Origin: Streptomyces sp. Je 1-369
Lineage (GTDB): Bacteria > Actinomycetota > Actinomycetes > Streptomycetales > Streptomycetaceae
DNA: 64,000 nt
Assembly (NCBI RefSeq): GCF_026810505.1
Contig: NZ_CP101750.1
Coordinates: 6,455,001 to 6,519,000, forward strand
Reading direction: 5' to 3'
Positions 45,316-55,353 of this stretch are shown here, piece after piece. The notes under the pieces were generated by a model. The model worked only from the letters and a program-made list of their open reading frames with translations, ran no database searches and had not been told where the DNA came from. The translations under genes were made by a program, and so were the position numbers. Each line of letters begins with the position of its first letter. Position 1 is the first letter of the stretch.

Positions 45316-46095
45316 TCAGTGCTTAAGGATCTTCGACAGGAAGTCCTTGGCCCGGTCGCTGCGCGGGTTGTTGAAGAACTGATCCGGCACGGCCTCTTCG
45401 ACGATCCGGCCGTCTGCCATGAAGACGACACGGTTGGCCGCGGAACGGGCGAAGCCCATCTCGTGGGTGACGACGACCATCGTCATCCCGTCCCTGGCGA
45501 GCTGCTGCATGACCTCGAGGACCTCGTTGATCATCTCCGGGTCGAGCGCCGACGTGGGCTCGTCGAAGAGCATCACCTTGGGGTCCATCGCCAACGCGCG
45601 CGCGATGGCGACGCGTTGCTGCTGGCCTCCGGAGAGCTGCGCGGGGTACTTGTCGGCCTGGGAGGCGACGCCCACACGGTCGAGCAGACCGCGTGCCTTC
45701 GCCTCCGCCTCCGCCTTGCCGATCTTGCGCACCTTGGTCTGGCCCAGCGTCACGTTCTCGAGCACGGTCTTGTGCGCGAAGAGGTTGAACGACTGGAAGA
45801 CCATGCCCACGTCCGCGCGGAGCTTCGCGAGCTCCTTGCCCTCCTGGGGCAGCGGCTTGCCGTCGATCGAGATGCTTCCCGAATCGATCGTCTCCAGGCG
45901 GTTGACGGCGCGGCACAGGGTCGACTTGCCGGACCCGGAGGGGCCGATCACGACGACGACCTCACCGCGGGCGATGGTCAGGTCGATGTCCTGGAGCACG
46001 TGCAGAGCGCCGAAGTGCTTGTTGACGTTCTTCAGCACGACCAGGTCGTCCGCCCCGGGCGGTATCGCGTCCTTGGTCACCGATACTTCGGTCAC
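45316..46095 (-). CDS. gluA: GluA, amino acid ABC importer ATPase
   Basis: The 259-residue ATPase energises the importer. Walker A is GPSGSGKST, the signature is [16 protein letters not shown], Walker B and D-loop are [14 protein letters not shown], and the H-loop is [11 protein letters not shown], typical of the GlnQ/GluA class. The start is uncertain: GTG 46095 has GGAG 9 nt upstream, whereas ATG 46110 would abut its AGGAGG with no spacing. It is the first gene of gluABCD, divergent from the two-component system. Confidence 0.93.
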   Translation of the reverse strand: MTEVSVTKDAIPPGADDLVVLKNVNKHFGALHVLQDIDLTIARGEVVVVIGPSGSGKSTLCRAVNRLETIDSGSISIDGKPLPQEGKELAKLRADVGMVFQSFNLFAHKTVLENVTLGQTKVRKIGKAEAEAKARGLLDRVGVASQADKYPAQLSGGQQQRVAIARALAMDPKVMLFDEPTSALDPEMINEVLEVMQQLARDGMTMVVVTHEMGFARSAANRVVFMADGRIVEEAVPDQFFNNPRSDRAKDFLSKILKH

Positions 46096-46130
46096 GGCTT
46101 GTTGCTCCATCCTCCTCGGTTGGGAGGACA

Positions 46131-46160
46131 GTAATAACCCAGTGCGACCAGCGTCATTAC
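46131..46160 (-). promoter_or_regulatory. Inverted repeat in the gluA promoter region
   Basis: GTAATAAC (46131-46138) and GTCATTAC (46153-46160) are inverted copies with one mismatch in 8 and a 14-bp spacer, 35-65 bp before the gluA start. This AT-rich site in a GC-rich region is a candidate operator or promoter element. Confidence 0.5.
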
Positions 46161-46356
46161 ATCTGAGGGGAAATTGAGCATAACGATCCGGCCGCAACCG
46201 GACACACCGTGTGAAGAGGGTCCACGGAGCGCGTACCGGGTGGGTAACGGAACGTGCTCGTGACCTGAACCCTCTTGACGTGGTCCTTACGCATCGGCGT
46301 GGATGCCTTGATGGTCCGTGCCGCGACGGAACGACGGATGAACTGGAGGGGCCCCT

Positions 46357-47046
46357 ATGAGACTGCTTCTCGTCGAGGACGACGACCATGTGGCGGCCGC
46401 CCTGTCCGCCGTCCTCGCCCGGCACGGCTTCGACGTCAAGCACGCCCGCAGCGGCGAGGAGGCTCTGCAGGCCCTGTTGCCCGCGGAAACGCCCCCCTTC
46501 GGAGTGGTGCTTCTCGACCTGGGCCTGCCCGACCAGGACGGCTACGAGGTGTGCGGCAAGATCCGCAAGCGCGGCTCGACACCCGTGATCATGGTGACGG
46601 CCCGCGCGGACGTACGCTCCCGGATCCACGGCCTCAACCTCGGAGCCGATGACTACGTAGTGAAGCCGTACGACACCGGGGAGCTCATCGCCCGCATCCA
46701 TGCCGTCATCCGGCGACCCACCCCCGGCGGCGCGCCGGCATCGGAGGACGGCGACCTGCGGCTCGGGCCCGTGCACATCGAGCTGCCCACCCGGCAGGTC
46801 ACCGTTGAGGGGTCGGTCGTCCAACTGACCCGCAAGGAGTTCGACTTGCTCGCTCTTCTCGCGCAGCGCCCCGGAGTGGTGTTCCGCCGGGAGCAGATCA
46901 TCAGCGAAGTGTGGCGCACCAGTTGGGAAGGGACAGGGCGCACGCTGGAGGTGCACGTGGCCTCCCTGCGCGCCAAACTGCACATGCCGGCCCTGATCGA
47001 GACCGTGCGCGGCGTCGGCTACCGCCTCGTCGCCCCGGCCGCGTAG
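46357..47046 (+). CDS. OmpR-family response regulator
   Basis: The 229-residue regulator has a receiver domain ([20 protein letters not shown], phospho-acceptor Asp54 in [14 protein letters not shown], Lys in [13 protein letters not shown]) and a winged-helix DNA-binding domain (about 130-225, [32 protein letters not shown]). GGAGG lies 8-9 nt before the ATG. It is divergent from gluA and 16 bp before its kinase, so it may control the glu operon, but no site is proven. Confidence 0.93.
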   Translation: MRLLLVEDDDHVAAALSAVLARHGFDVKHARSGEEALQALLPAETPPFGVVLLDLGLPDQDGYEVCGKIRKRGSTPVIMVTARADVRSRIHGLNLGADDYVVKPYDTGELIARIHAVIRRPTPGGAPASEDGDLRLGPVHIELPTRQVTVEGSVVQLTRKEFDLLALLAQRPGVVFRREQIISEVWRTSWEGTGRTLEVHVASLRAKLHMPALIETVRGVGYRLVAPAA

Positions 47047-47062
47047 CCAGGAGCAAGGACAG

Positions 47063-48478
47063 GTGCGTTCCCGCCTCCTCCCGCTGCTGATCGTCCTCAT
47101 GGCGGGTGTACTGCTCGCCCTCGGCTTCCCGCTCGCCGTCAGCGTCGCCGCGGCCCAGCAGCAGAAGGTCGTCGTCGACCGCATCGACGACACGGCCCGC
47201 TTCGCCTCGCTCGCGCAGTTCGTCACCAAACGTCCCACGGGCCCCGTGGGACTGGGCGGCACCGACGAACGCCGCGAGACACTGCAGAACGAACTGGATG
47301 ACTACTACGACGTCTACGGCATCCGCGCGGGCGTCTTCTACCGCGACGACGGCGCCATGGCCAAGTCCCCCAGCGACTGGTTCCTGCCCCGCCGCGGAGC
47401 CCTGCGCAGCGCCTTCGAGGAGGCGCTGCGCTCCCGCGGCAGCCACGACCCCGAGCAGGTCTGGCCGTGGCAGCGGGGGCGGCTTGCGGTCGCCTCCCCG
47501 GTGATCAAGGACGGCGACGTGATCGCGGTCGTCGTCACGGACTCGCCGACCGGACGCATGCGCTCCCAGACGCTGCACGGCTGGCTGCTCATCGCCGCGG
47601 GCGAGTCGGCGGCGATGCTCCTGGCCGTCGGCGCGGCCCTGCGGCTCACCGGCTGGGTGCTGCGCCCGGTGCGGATCCTGGACGCGACCACGCACGACAT
47701 AGCGACCGGACGCCTCAAGTCCCGGGTCGCGGCGGCGGGCGGTCCACCGGAACTAAGGCGCCTCGCCCGTTCGTTCAACGAAATGGCCGACAACGTCCAG
47801 GACGTCCTGGAGCAGCAGCGCGCCTTCGTCGCCGACGCCTCCCACCAACTGCGCAACCCCCTCTCGGCGCTCCTGCTCCGCATCGAGCTCCTCGCACTCG
47901 AACTGCCCGAGGGCAACGAAGAGGTCGCCTCGGTCCGCACCGAGGGCAAGCGGCTCGCGCAGGTCCTCGACGACCTGCTCGACCTCGCGCTGGCCGAGCA
48001 CGCCGCGGCGGACCTGAGCGTCGTCGACATCGGAGCGCTCACCGCCGAGCGCGTCGCCGCCTGGCGGCCGCTCGCCGACGGGCGGGGCGTGCGGCTGACG
48101 GGCAGCTGTCCGGCCACCACCGGCTGGGCCGACCCGATCGCCCTCTCCAGTGCGCTGGACGCGGTGATCGACAACGCCCTGAAGTTCACGCCCGAGGGAG
48201 GGGCCGTGCAGGTCGCGGTCGCGTCGAGCAACGGAACGACGACCGTCGTGGTCACCGACGGCGGGCCCGGCCTGACCGAGGACGAGCTCGCCCGCGTCGG
48301 CGACCGTTTCTGGCGCAGCAACCGCCACCAGAACGTGCAGGGCTCGGGGCTCGGCCTCTCCATCTCGCGGACTCTGCTCGCGGCGGGCGGCGGCTCCATC
48401 GCGTACGCGCGCCACGAACCGCACGGCCTGCGGGTGACGGTCAGCATCCCGCGCAGCGAGCCCCTGGGCGTGGCCTGA
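47063..48478 (+). CDS. Membrane sensor histidine kinase
   Basis: The 471-residue kinase has an N-terminal helix (about 5-30), an extracytoplasmic sensor of about 140 residues, a second helix (about 172-195), a HAMP domain, HisKA with [16 protein letters not shown] (phospho-acceptor His261) and an HATPase domain with [13 protein letters not shown] and [10 protein letters not shown]. The GTG start follows AAGGA. It is the partner of the adjacent OmpR-type regulator. The signal it senses is unknown; a TAXI binding protein converges on it and could supply one. Confidence 0.92.
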   Translation: MRSRLLPLLIVLMAGVLLALGFPLAVSVAAAQQQKVVVDRIDDTARFASLAQFVTKRPTGPVGLGGTDERRETLQNELDDYYDVYGIRAGVFYRDDGAMAKSPSDWFLPRRGALRSAFEEALRSRGSHDPEQVWPWQRGRLAVASPVIKDGDVIAVVVTDSPTGRMRSQTLHGWLLIAAGESAAMLLAVGAALRLTGWVLRPVRILDATTHDIATGRLKSRVAAAGGPPELRRLARSFNEMADNVQDVLEQQRAFVADASHQLRNPLSALLLRIELLALELPEGNEEVASVRTEGKRLAQVLDDLLDLALAEHAAADLSVVDIGALTAERVAAWRPLADGRGVRLTGSCPATTGWADPIALSSALDAVIDNALKFTPEGGAVQVAVASSNGTTTVVVTDGGPGLTEDELARVGDRFWRSNRHQNVQGSGLGLSISRTLLAAGGGSIAYARHEPHGLRVTVSIPRSEPLGVA

Positions 48479-48506
48479 CGGGCGGCTCAGCGCCGCGCGC
48501 GTCCAG

Positions 48507-49502
48507 TCAGGGCTTGACCGAGCGGTAGTAGCGGCGCGCCCCGGCATGCAGGGGGAGCGGGTCCGTGAACAGCGCGGTGCGCAAATCCACCACCTGCGCC
48601 GCGTGCACCTGATCGCCGATGCTGTCGCGGCTGTCGATGACGGTGCGGGTCAGCTGTTCGGTGAGCTCGGGGTCGGTGCGGTCCGTGGTCACCAGGAGGT
48701 TCGCCACGGCCAGCGTCGGCACGGCGGAACCCTGCTGGGCCTCGGGGTACGCGTCCGCCGGCATCGTCGCGGCCCGGTAGTAGCGCGAGCCGCCGCCCTG
48801 CTTGTGCAGTGCCTCTACGAGGTAACCGAGCTTCACGAGCCTGATGTCCATCTGCTCGGAGAGGGCACGCACGGAGTTGGTCGGGAGCCCGCCGGACCAG
48901 AAGAACGCGTCGATGCGGCCGCTCTTCAGAAGACTGGGCATGGTGTCTATCCCGGCGGACACCGGCTTGATGTCGGAGGCCGGCTCCAGGCCCGCGGCGT
49001 CCAGCACCCGGTCGGCTATCAGCCGTACCCCGGAGTGGTCCTGGCCCACCGCGACGCGCTTGTTCCGCAGGTCGGCGACGTTCTTGATCTTCGAGGACCG
49101 GGGCACGACGAGCTGTACGTAGTCGTCGTACAGGCGCGTACAGCCCCGCAGCCGGTACCAGCCCGGTGCGGCGTCCAGACGGTACGTCTCGACCGCGTCG
49201 GCGGCCGCGATGGTGAAGTCGGACTTCCCGGTGGCCACGCGCGCGACGTTCTGCTGCGACCCCTCGCTGTTGAGGAGCTCGACGTCGACATCCGGCATGT
49301 CCTTGGAGATCGCCGTCTCCAGGAGCTTGCCGTACCGCTCGTACACGCCTTCCCGCACGCCCGTGCTGAACGCGATCCGCCCGCTCGGAGAGTTCTCGCC
49401 CATCGGCAGGAGCCACCACATCAGCAGACCGAACACCACGAGGGCCGCGGCGGAACCCTGGAGGGCGCGGCGCCTGCTGATCTGTGGGAGTGCCTTGAGC
49501 AT
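48507..49502 (-). CDS. TAXI-family TRAP-type solute-binding protein
   Basis: The 331-residue protein has a twin-arginine-like signal anchor ([20 protein letters not shown]) and a TAXI solute-binding fold: [53 protein letters not shown] and a [13 protein letters not shown] block. TAXI proteins normally feed a fused TRAP permease, but none is coded nearby. It converges on the histidine kinase gene, 28 bp apart, which suggests a sensing role or a distant permease partner. Confidence 0.88.
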   Translation of the reverse strand: MLKALPQISRRRALQGSAAALVVFGLLMWWLLPMGENSPSGRIAFSTGVREGVYERYGKLLETAISKDMPDVDVELLNSEGSQQNVARVATGKSDFTIAAADAVETYRLDAAPGWYRLRGCTRLYDDYVQLVVPRSSKIKNVADLRNKRVAVGQDHSGVRLIADRVLDAAGLEPASDIKPVSAGIDTMPSLLKSGRIDAFFWSGGLPTNSVRALSEQMDIRLVKLGYLVEALHKQGGGSRYYRAATMPADAYPEAQQGSAVPTLAVANLLVTTDRTDPELTEQLTRTVIDSRDSIGDQVHAAQVVDLRTALFTDPLPLHAGARRYYRSVKP

Positions 49503-49640
49503 GCGCGCGATCCTGCCAGTCCACTCACCGTGATGACCAGGGGAGAGGTCACACCGGGCCGCCACGGAGCCCGGTCGTCGCCGTCACCGTCGCAATCCGC
49601 GGGCACGCGCGCGTGGCGACCCCGTACCCTGGGGGGCGAG

Positions 49641-51131
49641 ATGAGCGCGAAGACTTACGAGGTGCGCACCTACGGGTGCCAGATGAACGTCCATGACTCC
49701 GAGCGGCTCTCCGGGCTGCTGGAGGACGCCGGTTACGAACGAGCGCCCGAAGGAGCCGACGGCGACGCCGACGTCGTCGTCTTCAACACGTGCGCCGTGC
49801 GCGAGAACGCCGACAACCGTCTGTACGGCAATCTCGGCCGCCTGGCGCCGATGAAGACCAAGCGGCCAGGGATGCAGATCGCCGTCGGCGGCTGTCTGGC
49901 CCAGAAGGACCGCGACACCATCGTCAAGCGGGCCCCCTGGGTCGACGTGGTCTTCGGCACGCACAACATCGGCAAGCTGCCGGTCCTCCTGGAGCGCGCC
50001 CGCGTCCAGGAAGAGGCACAGGTCGAGATCGCCGAGTCGCTCGAAGCCTTCCCTTCGACACTGCCGACCCGCCGCGAGAGCGCGTACGCGGCCTGGGTCT
50101 CCATCTCCGTCGGCTGCAACAACACGTGCACCTTCTGCATCGTGCCCGCGCTGCGCGGCAAGGAGAAGGACCGCAGGACCGGCGACATCCTCGCGGAGAT
50201 CGAGGCGCTCGTCGGTGAGGGCGTCTCCGAGATCACCCTCCTCGGGCAGAACGTGAACGCGTACGGCTCCGACATCGGCGACCGCGAGGCCTTCAGCAAG
50301 CTCCTGCGGGCCTGCGGAAAGATCGAGGGCCTGGAGCGCGTGCGCTTCACCTCCCCGCACCCGCGCGACTTCACCGACGACGTGATCGCCGCGATGGCCG
50401 AGACGCCGAACGTGATGCCGCAGCTCCACATGCCGATGCAGTCCGGCTCGGACCCGATCCTCAAGGCGATGCGCCGCTCGTACCGGCAGGATCGTTTCCT
50501 GGGCATCATCGAGAAGGTCCGCGCAGCCATGCCGGACGCGGCGATCTCGACCGACATCATCGTGGGCTTCCCCGGCGAGACCGAGGAGGACTTCGAGCAG
50601 ACGATGCACGCGGTCCGTGAGGCCCGCTTCGCGAACGCCTTCACCTTCCAGTACTCCAAGCGTCCCGGGACCCCGGCGGCCACCATGGAGGGGCAGATCC
50701 CCAAGGAGGTCGTCCAGTCGCGTTACGAGCGTCTGGTGGCCGTCCAGGAGGAGATCTCCTGGGAGGAGAACAAGAAGCAGGTCGGCCGCACCCTGGACCT
50801 GATGGTCGCCGAGGGCGAGGGCCGCAAGGACGGCGCCACCCACCGCCTCTCCGGCCGTGCGCCCGACAACCGCCTGGTCCACTTCACCAAGCCGGACACC
50901 GAGGTGCGCCCCGGTGACGTCGTGACCGTCGAGATCACCTACGCCGCCCCGCACCACCTGCTCGCCGAGGGCGCCGTCCTGAACGTGCGTCCCACGCGCG
51001 CGGGTGATGCCTGGGAGAAGCGGAACGCCGAGGCGGCCGCGAAGCCCGCAGGCGTGATGCTGGGCCTGCCGAAGATCGGCGCCCCTGCGCCGCTCCCGGT
51101 GGCGACGGGCAGCGGCTGCGGCTGCGACTGA
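49641..51131 (+). CDS. miaB: MiaB, tRNA-2-methylthio-N6-isopentenyladenosine synthase
   Basis: This 496-residue radical-SAM enzyme adds a methylthio group to i6A37 in tRNAs that read UNN codons. N-terminal cluster cysteines are 13 (TYGCQMN), 51 (NTCAV) and 85 (GGCLAQ). The radical-SAM cluster is C159-x3-C163-x2-C166 (CNNTCTFC), and a TRAM domain lies at about 375-445. The tail ends in SGCGCD, with two extra cysteines. It works after MiaA, coded at 52778. ATG 49641 follows GGGGGG by about 5 nt. Confidence 0.95.
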   Translation: MSAKTYEVRTYGCQMNVHDSERLSGLLEDAGYERAPEGADGDADVVVFNTCAVRENADNRLYGNLGRLAPMKTKRPGMQIAVGGCLAQKDRDTIVKRAPWVDVVFGTHNIGKLPVLLERARVQEEAQVEIAESLEAFPSTLPTRRESAYAAWVSISVGCNNTCTFCIVPALRGKEKDRRTGDILAEIEALVGEGVSEITLLGQNVNAYGSDIGDREAFSKLLRACGKIEGLERVRFTSPHPRDFTDDVIAAMAETPNVMPQLHMPMQSGSDPILKAMRRSYRQDRFLGIIEKVRAAMPDAAISTDIIVGFPGETEEDFEQTMHAVREARFANAFTFQYSKRPGTPAATMEGQIPKEVVQSRYERLVAVQEEISWEENKKQVGRTLDLMVAEGEGRKDGATHRLSGRAPDNRLVHFTKPDTEVRPGDVVTVEITYAAPHHLLAEGAVLNVRPTRAGDAWEKRNAEAAAKPAGVMLGLPKIGAPAPLPVATGSGCGCD

Positions 51132-51170
51132 CGGAGCCAGGTCCTACGGGGGCGCGTTACGCTGCGGATC

Positions 51171-51905
51171 ATGCTTGTCGCCGCAGCTGTCTGCCCCTGT
51201 CCTCCGTTGCTCGTTCCCGAGGTCGCCGCGGGTGCCGCTCCTGAACTCGACGCCGCGCGGGCGGCGTGTTCGGACGCCATCGGGGTGCTCGCCGCCGCAC
51301 GGCCCGGCCTCCTCGTGGTGATCGGTCCCGCCGGGCAGAGCGGGCGCGGACCGCACCCGCAGGGCGCGCGCGGGTCGTTCCGGGGGTTCGGGGTGGACGT
51401 CGACGTCCACCTCGGCCCGGTGCCGTCCGAAACGGAACCGGACGCCGGCGCTGAGGGGCAGCGTGAGCTTCCGGCGTCGCTCGCTGTCGCGGGCCGACTG
51501 CTCGAACGCACCCAGTGGTCGGCCGCGCCGGTGGAAGGTCTCGGTGTGGGGGAACCATGTGACGCCGAGCGGTGCATTCAGGTCGGCAGGGACATCGGGG
51601 CCCGGGCCGACCGGGTGGCGCTGCTGGTGATGGGCGACGCCAGTGCGTGCCGCACGCTGAAGGCGCCGGGATACCTCGACGAGCGGGCGGCCGGCTTCGA
51701 CGCGGAGATCGGGCGGGCCCTCGGAGAGGCCGATGTCGAGGCGCTGAAGGCGCTGGACGCGGGTCTCGCGTACGAACTGAAGGCGGCGGGCCGTGCGCCC
51801 TGGCAGGTGCTCGCCGGGGCGGCGGAGAGCGCGGCGCTGAGCGGCGAGCTGCTCTACGAGGACGCGCCGTACGGGGTGGGGTACGTGGTGGCCGCCTGGT
51901 CGTAG
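51171..51905 (+). CDS. Class III extradiol dioxygenase (LigB)-fold protein, probably non-catalytic
   Basis: The 244-residue protein has the LigB-type fold pattern (LVAAAVCPCPPLLVPEVAAG start, GLLVVIGPAGQ, GVDVDVHLG, VALLVMGDASA). The usual metal-binding His of the N-terminal HPP motif is Cys here (PCPPLLVPE), and other ligand His residues are hard to find: the protein has only two His, in GPHPQG and VDVHLG. It probably lacks ring-cleaving activity. Its place between miaB and miaA is conserved in actinobacteria (Rv2728c type). Function unknown. Confidence 0.8.
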   Translation: MLVAAAVCPCPPLLVPEVAAGAAPELDAARAACSDAIGVLAAARPGLLVVIGPAGQSGRGPHPQGARGSFRGFGVDVDVHLGPVPSETEPDAGAEGQRELPASLAVAGRLLERTQWSAAPVEGLGVGEPCDAERCIQVGRDIGARADRVALLVMGDASACRTLKAPGYLDERAAGFDAEIGRALGEADVEALKALDAGLAYELKAAGRAPWQVLAGAAESAALSGELLYEDAPYGVGYVVAAWS

Positions 51906-51948
51906 CCGAGCCCACGACGCCGGTTCGGCACGGCGGGACACACGGTGG

Positions 51949-51977
51949 CGGCCGCGAAGCGGGGTGCTTCGCGGCCG
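51949..51977. terminator. Bidirectional terminator
   Basis: CGGCCGCGAAGC and its complement form a perfect 12-bp stem with a 5-nt loop between the convergent LigB-fold and antitoxin-like genes. Confidence 0.8.
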
Positions 51978-51991
51978 TCCGTCGCTGCGCT

Positions 51992-52276
51992 TCAGGAAGC
52001 CGGCGGGGGTGACGGAGGCGACTGAGACGTCGGAGGGCCGGCGCTGCCGCCCGCGCCCTTGCCGTCGTCGGCCCCCGCGATGCGGTCGACGGCGTCCTTC
52101 GCCTTCCCCGTGCCCGCCTGGATCTTGTCGCTGTACTTGCCCTTGGTCTTCTCGTCGACCACCTTCGCAGCCTTGTCCAGGCCCTGGTCGATCTTGTCCC
52201 CGTGCTGCTGCGCCAGGTCCGAGACCTTGCCCTTCGCAGGGGCGAGCTTGGCTTTCAGTTGGTCAAGGAAGCCCAT
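51992..52276 (-). CDS. MT0933/Rv0909-like antitoxin-family small protein
   Basis: The 94-residue protein begins MGFLDQLKAKLAPAKGKVSD and continues with heptad-like, Lys/Asp-rich helices (GDKIDQGLDKAAKVVDEKTK, then KYSDKIQ). It ends in a Pro/Ser tail. This matches the MT0933-like antitoxin family. No toxin gene lies beside it, so the antitoxin label is by family only; the LEA-like amphipathic pattern could equally suit a stress protein. ATG 52276 has GGAAGG 7 nt upstream. It reads away from miaA. Confidence 0.8.
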   Translation of the reverse strand: MGFLDQLKAKLAPAKGKVSDLAQQHGDKIDQGLDKAAKVVDEKTKGKYSDKIQAGTGKAKDAVDRIAGADDGKGAGGSAGPPTSQSPPSPPPAS

Positions 52277-52301
52277 GGGTTCACCTTCCCTCGTGGGGGA
52301 G

Positions 52302-52595
52302 CTACTTGCGCGCGCCCTCGCCGGCCTCGTTGTCGGCCGCCTCCTCCGCGGACTGCTGCTTCGGAATGTCCACGCCCTCCGCATCAGCCGCTTCGGCGCT
52401 TTCCGCGGGCTTGTCCTCGGCGGCGCTCTCGGTGTCGGTATCGGCCTCGGCGGCGGGCTTCGCGTCGCTGCCGGCCTCGGAGGCTGCCTCTTCGGCTGTC
52501 TCGGGCTCGGCCGTCAGCGTGGCCGCTGCCGCGTCAGTCGTCGACGCCTCGTCGCTGCCCTTGGACTTCCGGCGGAAACGTGCAAAAACGCCCAT
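52302..52595 (-). CDS. Small acidic hypothetical protein
   Basis: The 97-residue protein has a basic start (MGVFARFRRKSKG) and then a long Ala/Glu/Asp/Thr-rich, probably disordered chain ending in DIPKQQSAEEAADNEAGEGA. No domain is recognised. It is 25 bp before the antitoxin-family gene in the same direction, so they likely form a two-gene unit read divergently from miaA. Confidence 0.65.
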   Translation of the reverse strand: MGVFARFRRKSKGSDEASTTDAAAATLTAEPETAEEAASEAGSDAKPAAEADTDTESAAEDKPAESAEAADAEGVDIPKQQSAEEAADNEAGEGARK

Positions 52596-52777
52596 ATCTA
52601 CTCCATACGTTACTCGTGTGGGCGAAATCCCGCCCCGCCCGGTGCGTCCCATTGCGTCGCCCGGGTCTTCGGTCCTCGAAACCGGCGGCCGGAACCTCGC
52701 AACAGGCAACGACCCCAGAGCCGTGCCGTCACGTCGCTCGTTCGGGGACGGGGTCCGATGTTTGCGAGACTGGGGCG

Positions 52778-53716
52778 GTGAGTAGCGCAGCCCCCGCCCC
52801 GCGGGTCATCGCCGTCGTCGGTCCGACCGCGGCAGGAAAGTCCGATCTGGGCGTTTTCCTCGCCCAACGCCTCGGCGGCGAAATCGTCAACGCCGACTCG
52901 ATGCAGCTCTACCGAGGGATGGATATCGGCACCGCCAAGCTGACGCCCGACGAGCGCGGCGGTGTGCCCCACCATCTCCTCGACATCTGGGACGTCACGG
53001 AGGCGGCCAGCGTCGCCGAGTACCAGAAACTGGCCCGCGCCGAGATCGACCGGCTCCTCGCGGAGGGGCGCTGGCCCATCCTCGTCGGCGGCTCCGGCCT
53101 CTACGTCAGAGGGGCCGTGGACCACCTGGAGTTCCCCGGCACCGACCCCGGCGTGCGGGCCCGCCTGGAGGAAGAGCTCACGCTGCAGGGCTCCGGAGCA
53201 CTGCACACCCGCCTCGCCGCCGCCGACCCCGAGGCGGCCCGGGCCATTCTGCCCAGCAACGGCCGCCGGATCGTCCGCGCCCTCGAGGTCATCGAGATCA
53301 CCGGCAAGCCCTTCACCGCCAACCTCCCCGGCCACGAATCCGTCTACGACACGATCCAGATCGGCGTCGACGTGGCACGCCCCGAACTCGACGAACGCAT
53401 CGCCACGCGCGTGGACCGCATGTGGGAGCGCGGCCTGGTCGACGAAGTGCGTGCGCTGGAGGCTCAGGGGCTGCGCGAGGGGCGTACGGCGGCACGCGCG
53501 CTCGGCTACCAACAGGTGCTCGCGGCGCTCGCAGGAGAGTGCACCGAGGACGAGGCGCGCGCCGAAACCGTGCGCGCCACCAAGCGCTTCGCACGCCGCC
53601 AGGACTCCTGGTTCCGCCGTGATCCGCGGGTGCACTGGCTCAGCGGGGCACTGGCCGACCGCGAGGAACTCCCGGCACGCGCGCTGGCGTTGGTCGAACG
53701 ACCGGTCACAGCCTGA
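52778..53716 (+). CDS. miaA: MiaA, tRNA dimethylallyltransferase
   Basis: The 312-residue enzyme adds the isopentenyl group to A37 of tRNAs, making the substrate of MiaB. The P-loop VVGPTAAGKSDLGVFLA starts at residue about 13, followed by VNADSMQLYRGMDIGTAKL, HHLLDIWDVTEAASVAEYQ, PILVGGSGLYVRG and ARALGYQQV. GTG 52778 starts just before the P-loop; the site is weak (GGGG). The C-terminus is of normal length. Confidence 0.95.
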   Translation: MSSAAPAPRVIAVVGPTAAGKSDLGVFLAQRLGGEIVNADSMQLYRGMDIGTAKLTPDERGGVPHHLLDIWDVTEAASVAEYQKLARAEIDRLLAEGRWPILVGGSGLYVRGAVDHLEFPGTDPGVRARLEEELTLQGSGALHTRLAAADPEAARAILPSNGRRIVRALEVIEITGKPFTANLPGHESVYDTIQIGVDVARPELDERIATRVDRMWERGLVDEVRALEAQGLREGRTAARALGYQQVLAALAGECTEDEARAETVRATKRFARRQDSWFRRDPRVHWLSGALADREELPARALALVERPVTA

Positions 53717-53823
53717 TCACGTGATGGCATCGGGACGCTCCGGCGGTCATCCCGGCACCTGACACCGTGCCATCATCGACCATCGATCGACCGGTGAAGT
53801 CCGAAGTGGGAGGGCGCGTGGCG

Positions 53824-54285
53824 ATGGAGGCCGGCCCTCGTGACACCGCACATGACGGCGGAGAGCAGCTCAGTCCCGACGGTCCCGACGAGACGTCGGG
53901 AGGCGTGACGGACGACGGTCCCGATGCGGACGAGATGTCGGCCGCGGCCGAGGTCGAGGTCGAGCTGCGCCCCCAGCCGCGTCTGCGTATCTGGCAGCTC
54001 GCGCCCATCGTGATCCTGGCCGCGGTCGGCTCTCTGATGTTCGCCTTCCCGCTCGCCTTCGAGTTCGGCGACGGCGGCGCGGTGGTCGCCATGCTCGGCC
54101 TGCTGATCAGCTGCTGCGCCGCAGGGTGGGGCATGATGGCCGCCCGCCGCGTGGGCCACACCTGGCCGGGACTGCCCGAGCGCGGCTCCGGGGGCCGCCC
54201 GGACTGGCGCGTCGTCTCCGGGTACGCCGTGCTCTTCCTGAGCGCCGTGGCCCTCGCCGTGTGGCGGGTGGCCAGGCTCCGCTGA
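53824..54285 (+). CDS. Hypothetical membrane protein between miaA and dapF
   Basis: The 153-residue protein has an acidic, probably disordered N-terminus (1-55) and three membrane helices (LAPIVILAAVGSLMFAFPLA, VVAMLGLLISCCAAGWGMMA, SGYAVLFLSAVALAVW). ATG 53824 has GGAGGG 9 nt upstream; GTG 53818 is in frame but too close to it. It reads in the miaA-dapF direction. No family function is known. Confidence 0.82.
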   Translation: MEAGPRDTAHDGGEQLSPDGPDETSGGVTDDGPDADEMSAAAEVEVELRPQPRLRIWQLAPIVILAAVGSLMFAFPLAFEFGDGGAVVAMLGLLISCCAAGWGMMAARRVGHTWPGLPERGSGGRPDWRVVSGYAVLFLSAVALAVWRVARLR

Positions 54286-54332
54286 GCACACCGCCTGGAC
54301 CAGGTGTCGTACCCACACCGTACGATCGAGGA

Positions 54333-55211
54333 ATGAGCACGCGGATCGCCTTCCTCAAGGGGCACGGGACCGAGAACGACTTCGTGATCATCCCCGACCC
54401 CAACAACGCCATCGAGCTGTCCCCGTCGGCCGTGGCCGCCCTGTGCGACCGCCGCGCGGGCATCGGTGGTGACGGCCTCCTGCACGTCGTTCGCTCCGCC
54501 GCCCACCCCGACGCCCGCCACCTGGCGGACCGCGCCGAGTGGTTCATGGACTACCGCAACGGCGACGGATCCGTCGCGGAGATGTGCGGCAACGGAGTGC
54601 GTGTCTTCGCCCGATACCTACAGCGCGCGGGGCACGCCGTCGAAGGTGATCTGGCGGTGGCCACCCGCGGTGGTGTGAAGACCGTGCACATCGCCAAGGA
54701 GGAGTCCGGCGGCGACATCACCGTCGGCATGGGCAAGGCGGTCCTCCACGAGGGCGACGTCACCGTCTCGGTCGGCGACCACCGATGGCCCGCGCGGAAC
54801 GTGAGCATGGGCAACCCCCACGCGGTCGCCTTCGTCGACGACCTCTCCGAAGCGGGCAACCTCTACGAAGCACCCCCCTTCAGCCCCGCCTCCGCCTACC
54901 CGGACGGGGTGAACGTCGAGTTCGTCGTCCCCCGGGGCCCGCAGCACGTCGCCATGCGCGTGCACGAGCGCGGCGCGGGCGAGACCCGCTCCTGCGGGAC
55001 CGGCGCCTGCGCCGTGGCTGTGGCGGCGGCCCGCAAGGACGGCCTGGACCCGGCCACGACCGGGGCCCCGGCCACGTACACCGTCGATCTGCCCGGCGGC
55101 CGTCTGGTGATCACCGAGCGCCCCGACGGCGAGATCGAGATGACGGGTGGGGCCGTGATCGTCGCCCAGGGCGAGATCGCGTCCGAATGGTTCGAAACGG
55201 CGAGCGCATGA
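54333..55211 (+). CDS. dapF: Diaminopimelate epimerase
   Basis: The 292-residue PLP-independent racemase turns LL- into meso-diaminopimelate for lysine and, in general, peptidoglycan (Streptomyces walls carry the LL form). The catalytic cysteine pair is Cys85 (MCGNGVRVFARYL) and Cys221 (SCGTGACAVAVAAA). GHGTENDFV at the start and GNPHAV are typical. The ATG follows GAGG by 1-2 nt, a tight spacing, but the start fits the family length. Confidence 0.95.
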   Translation: MSTRIAFLKGHGTENDFVIIPDPNNAIELSPSAVAALCDRRAGIGGDGLLHVVRSAAHPDARHLADRAEWFMDYRNGDGSVAEMCGNGVRVFARYLQRAGHAVEGDLAVATRGGVKTVHIAKEESGGDITVGMGKAVLHEGDVTVSVGDHRWPARNVSMGNPHAVAFVDDLSEAGNLYEAPPFSPASAYPDGVNVEFVVPRGPQHVAMRVHERGAGETRSCGTGACAVAVAAARKDGLDPATTGAPATYTVDLPGGRLVITERPDGEIEMTGGAVIVAQGEIASEWFETASA

Positions 55212-55353
55212 ACTGTCGCTCGAATGGGTGATCCGTTTCACGCTCGGCGAGAGGCGGTCAGCGCCACGTGATGGGCTCGGTAGCATCAAGCACCGGCCCG
55301 GACGGAGTATGCCGCCGTCCGCACACCGCCGGTCGAAGCAGCCGGAGGTGCTC

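Noticed and set aside
51992..52595. Classical toxin-antitoxin locus
   Set aside because: Only a protein of an antitoxin-named family is present; the neighbour is disordered and has no toxin fold.
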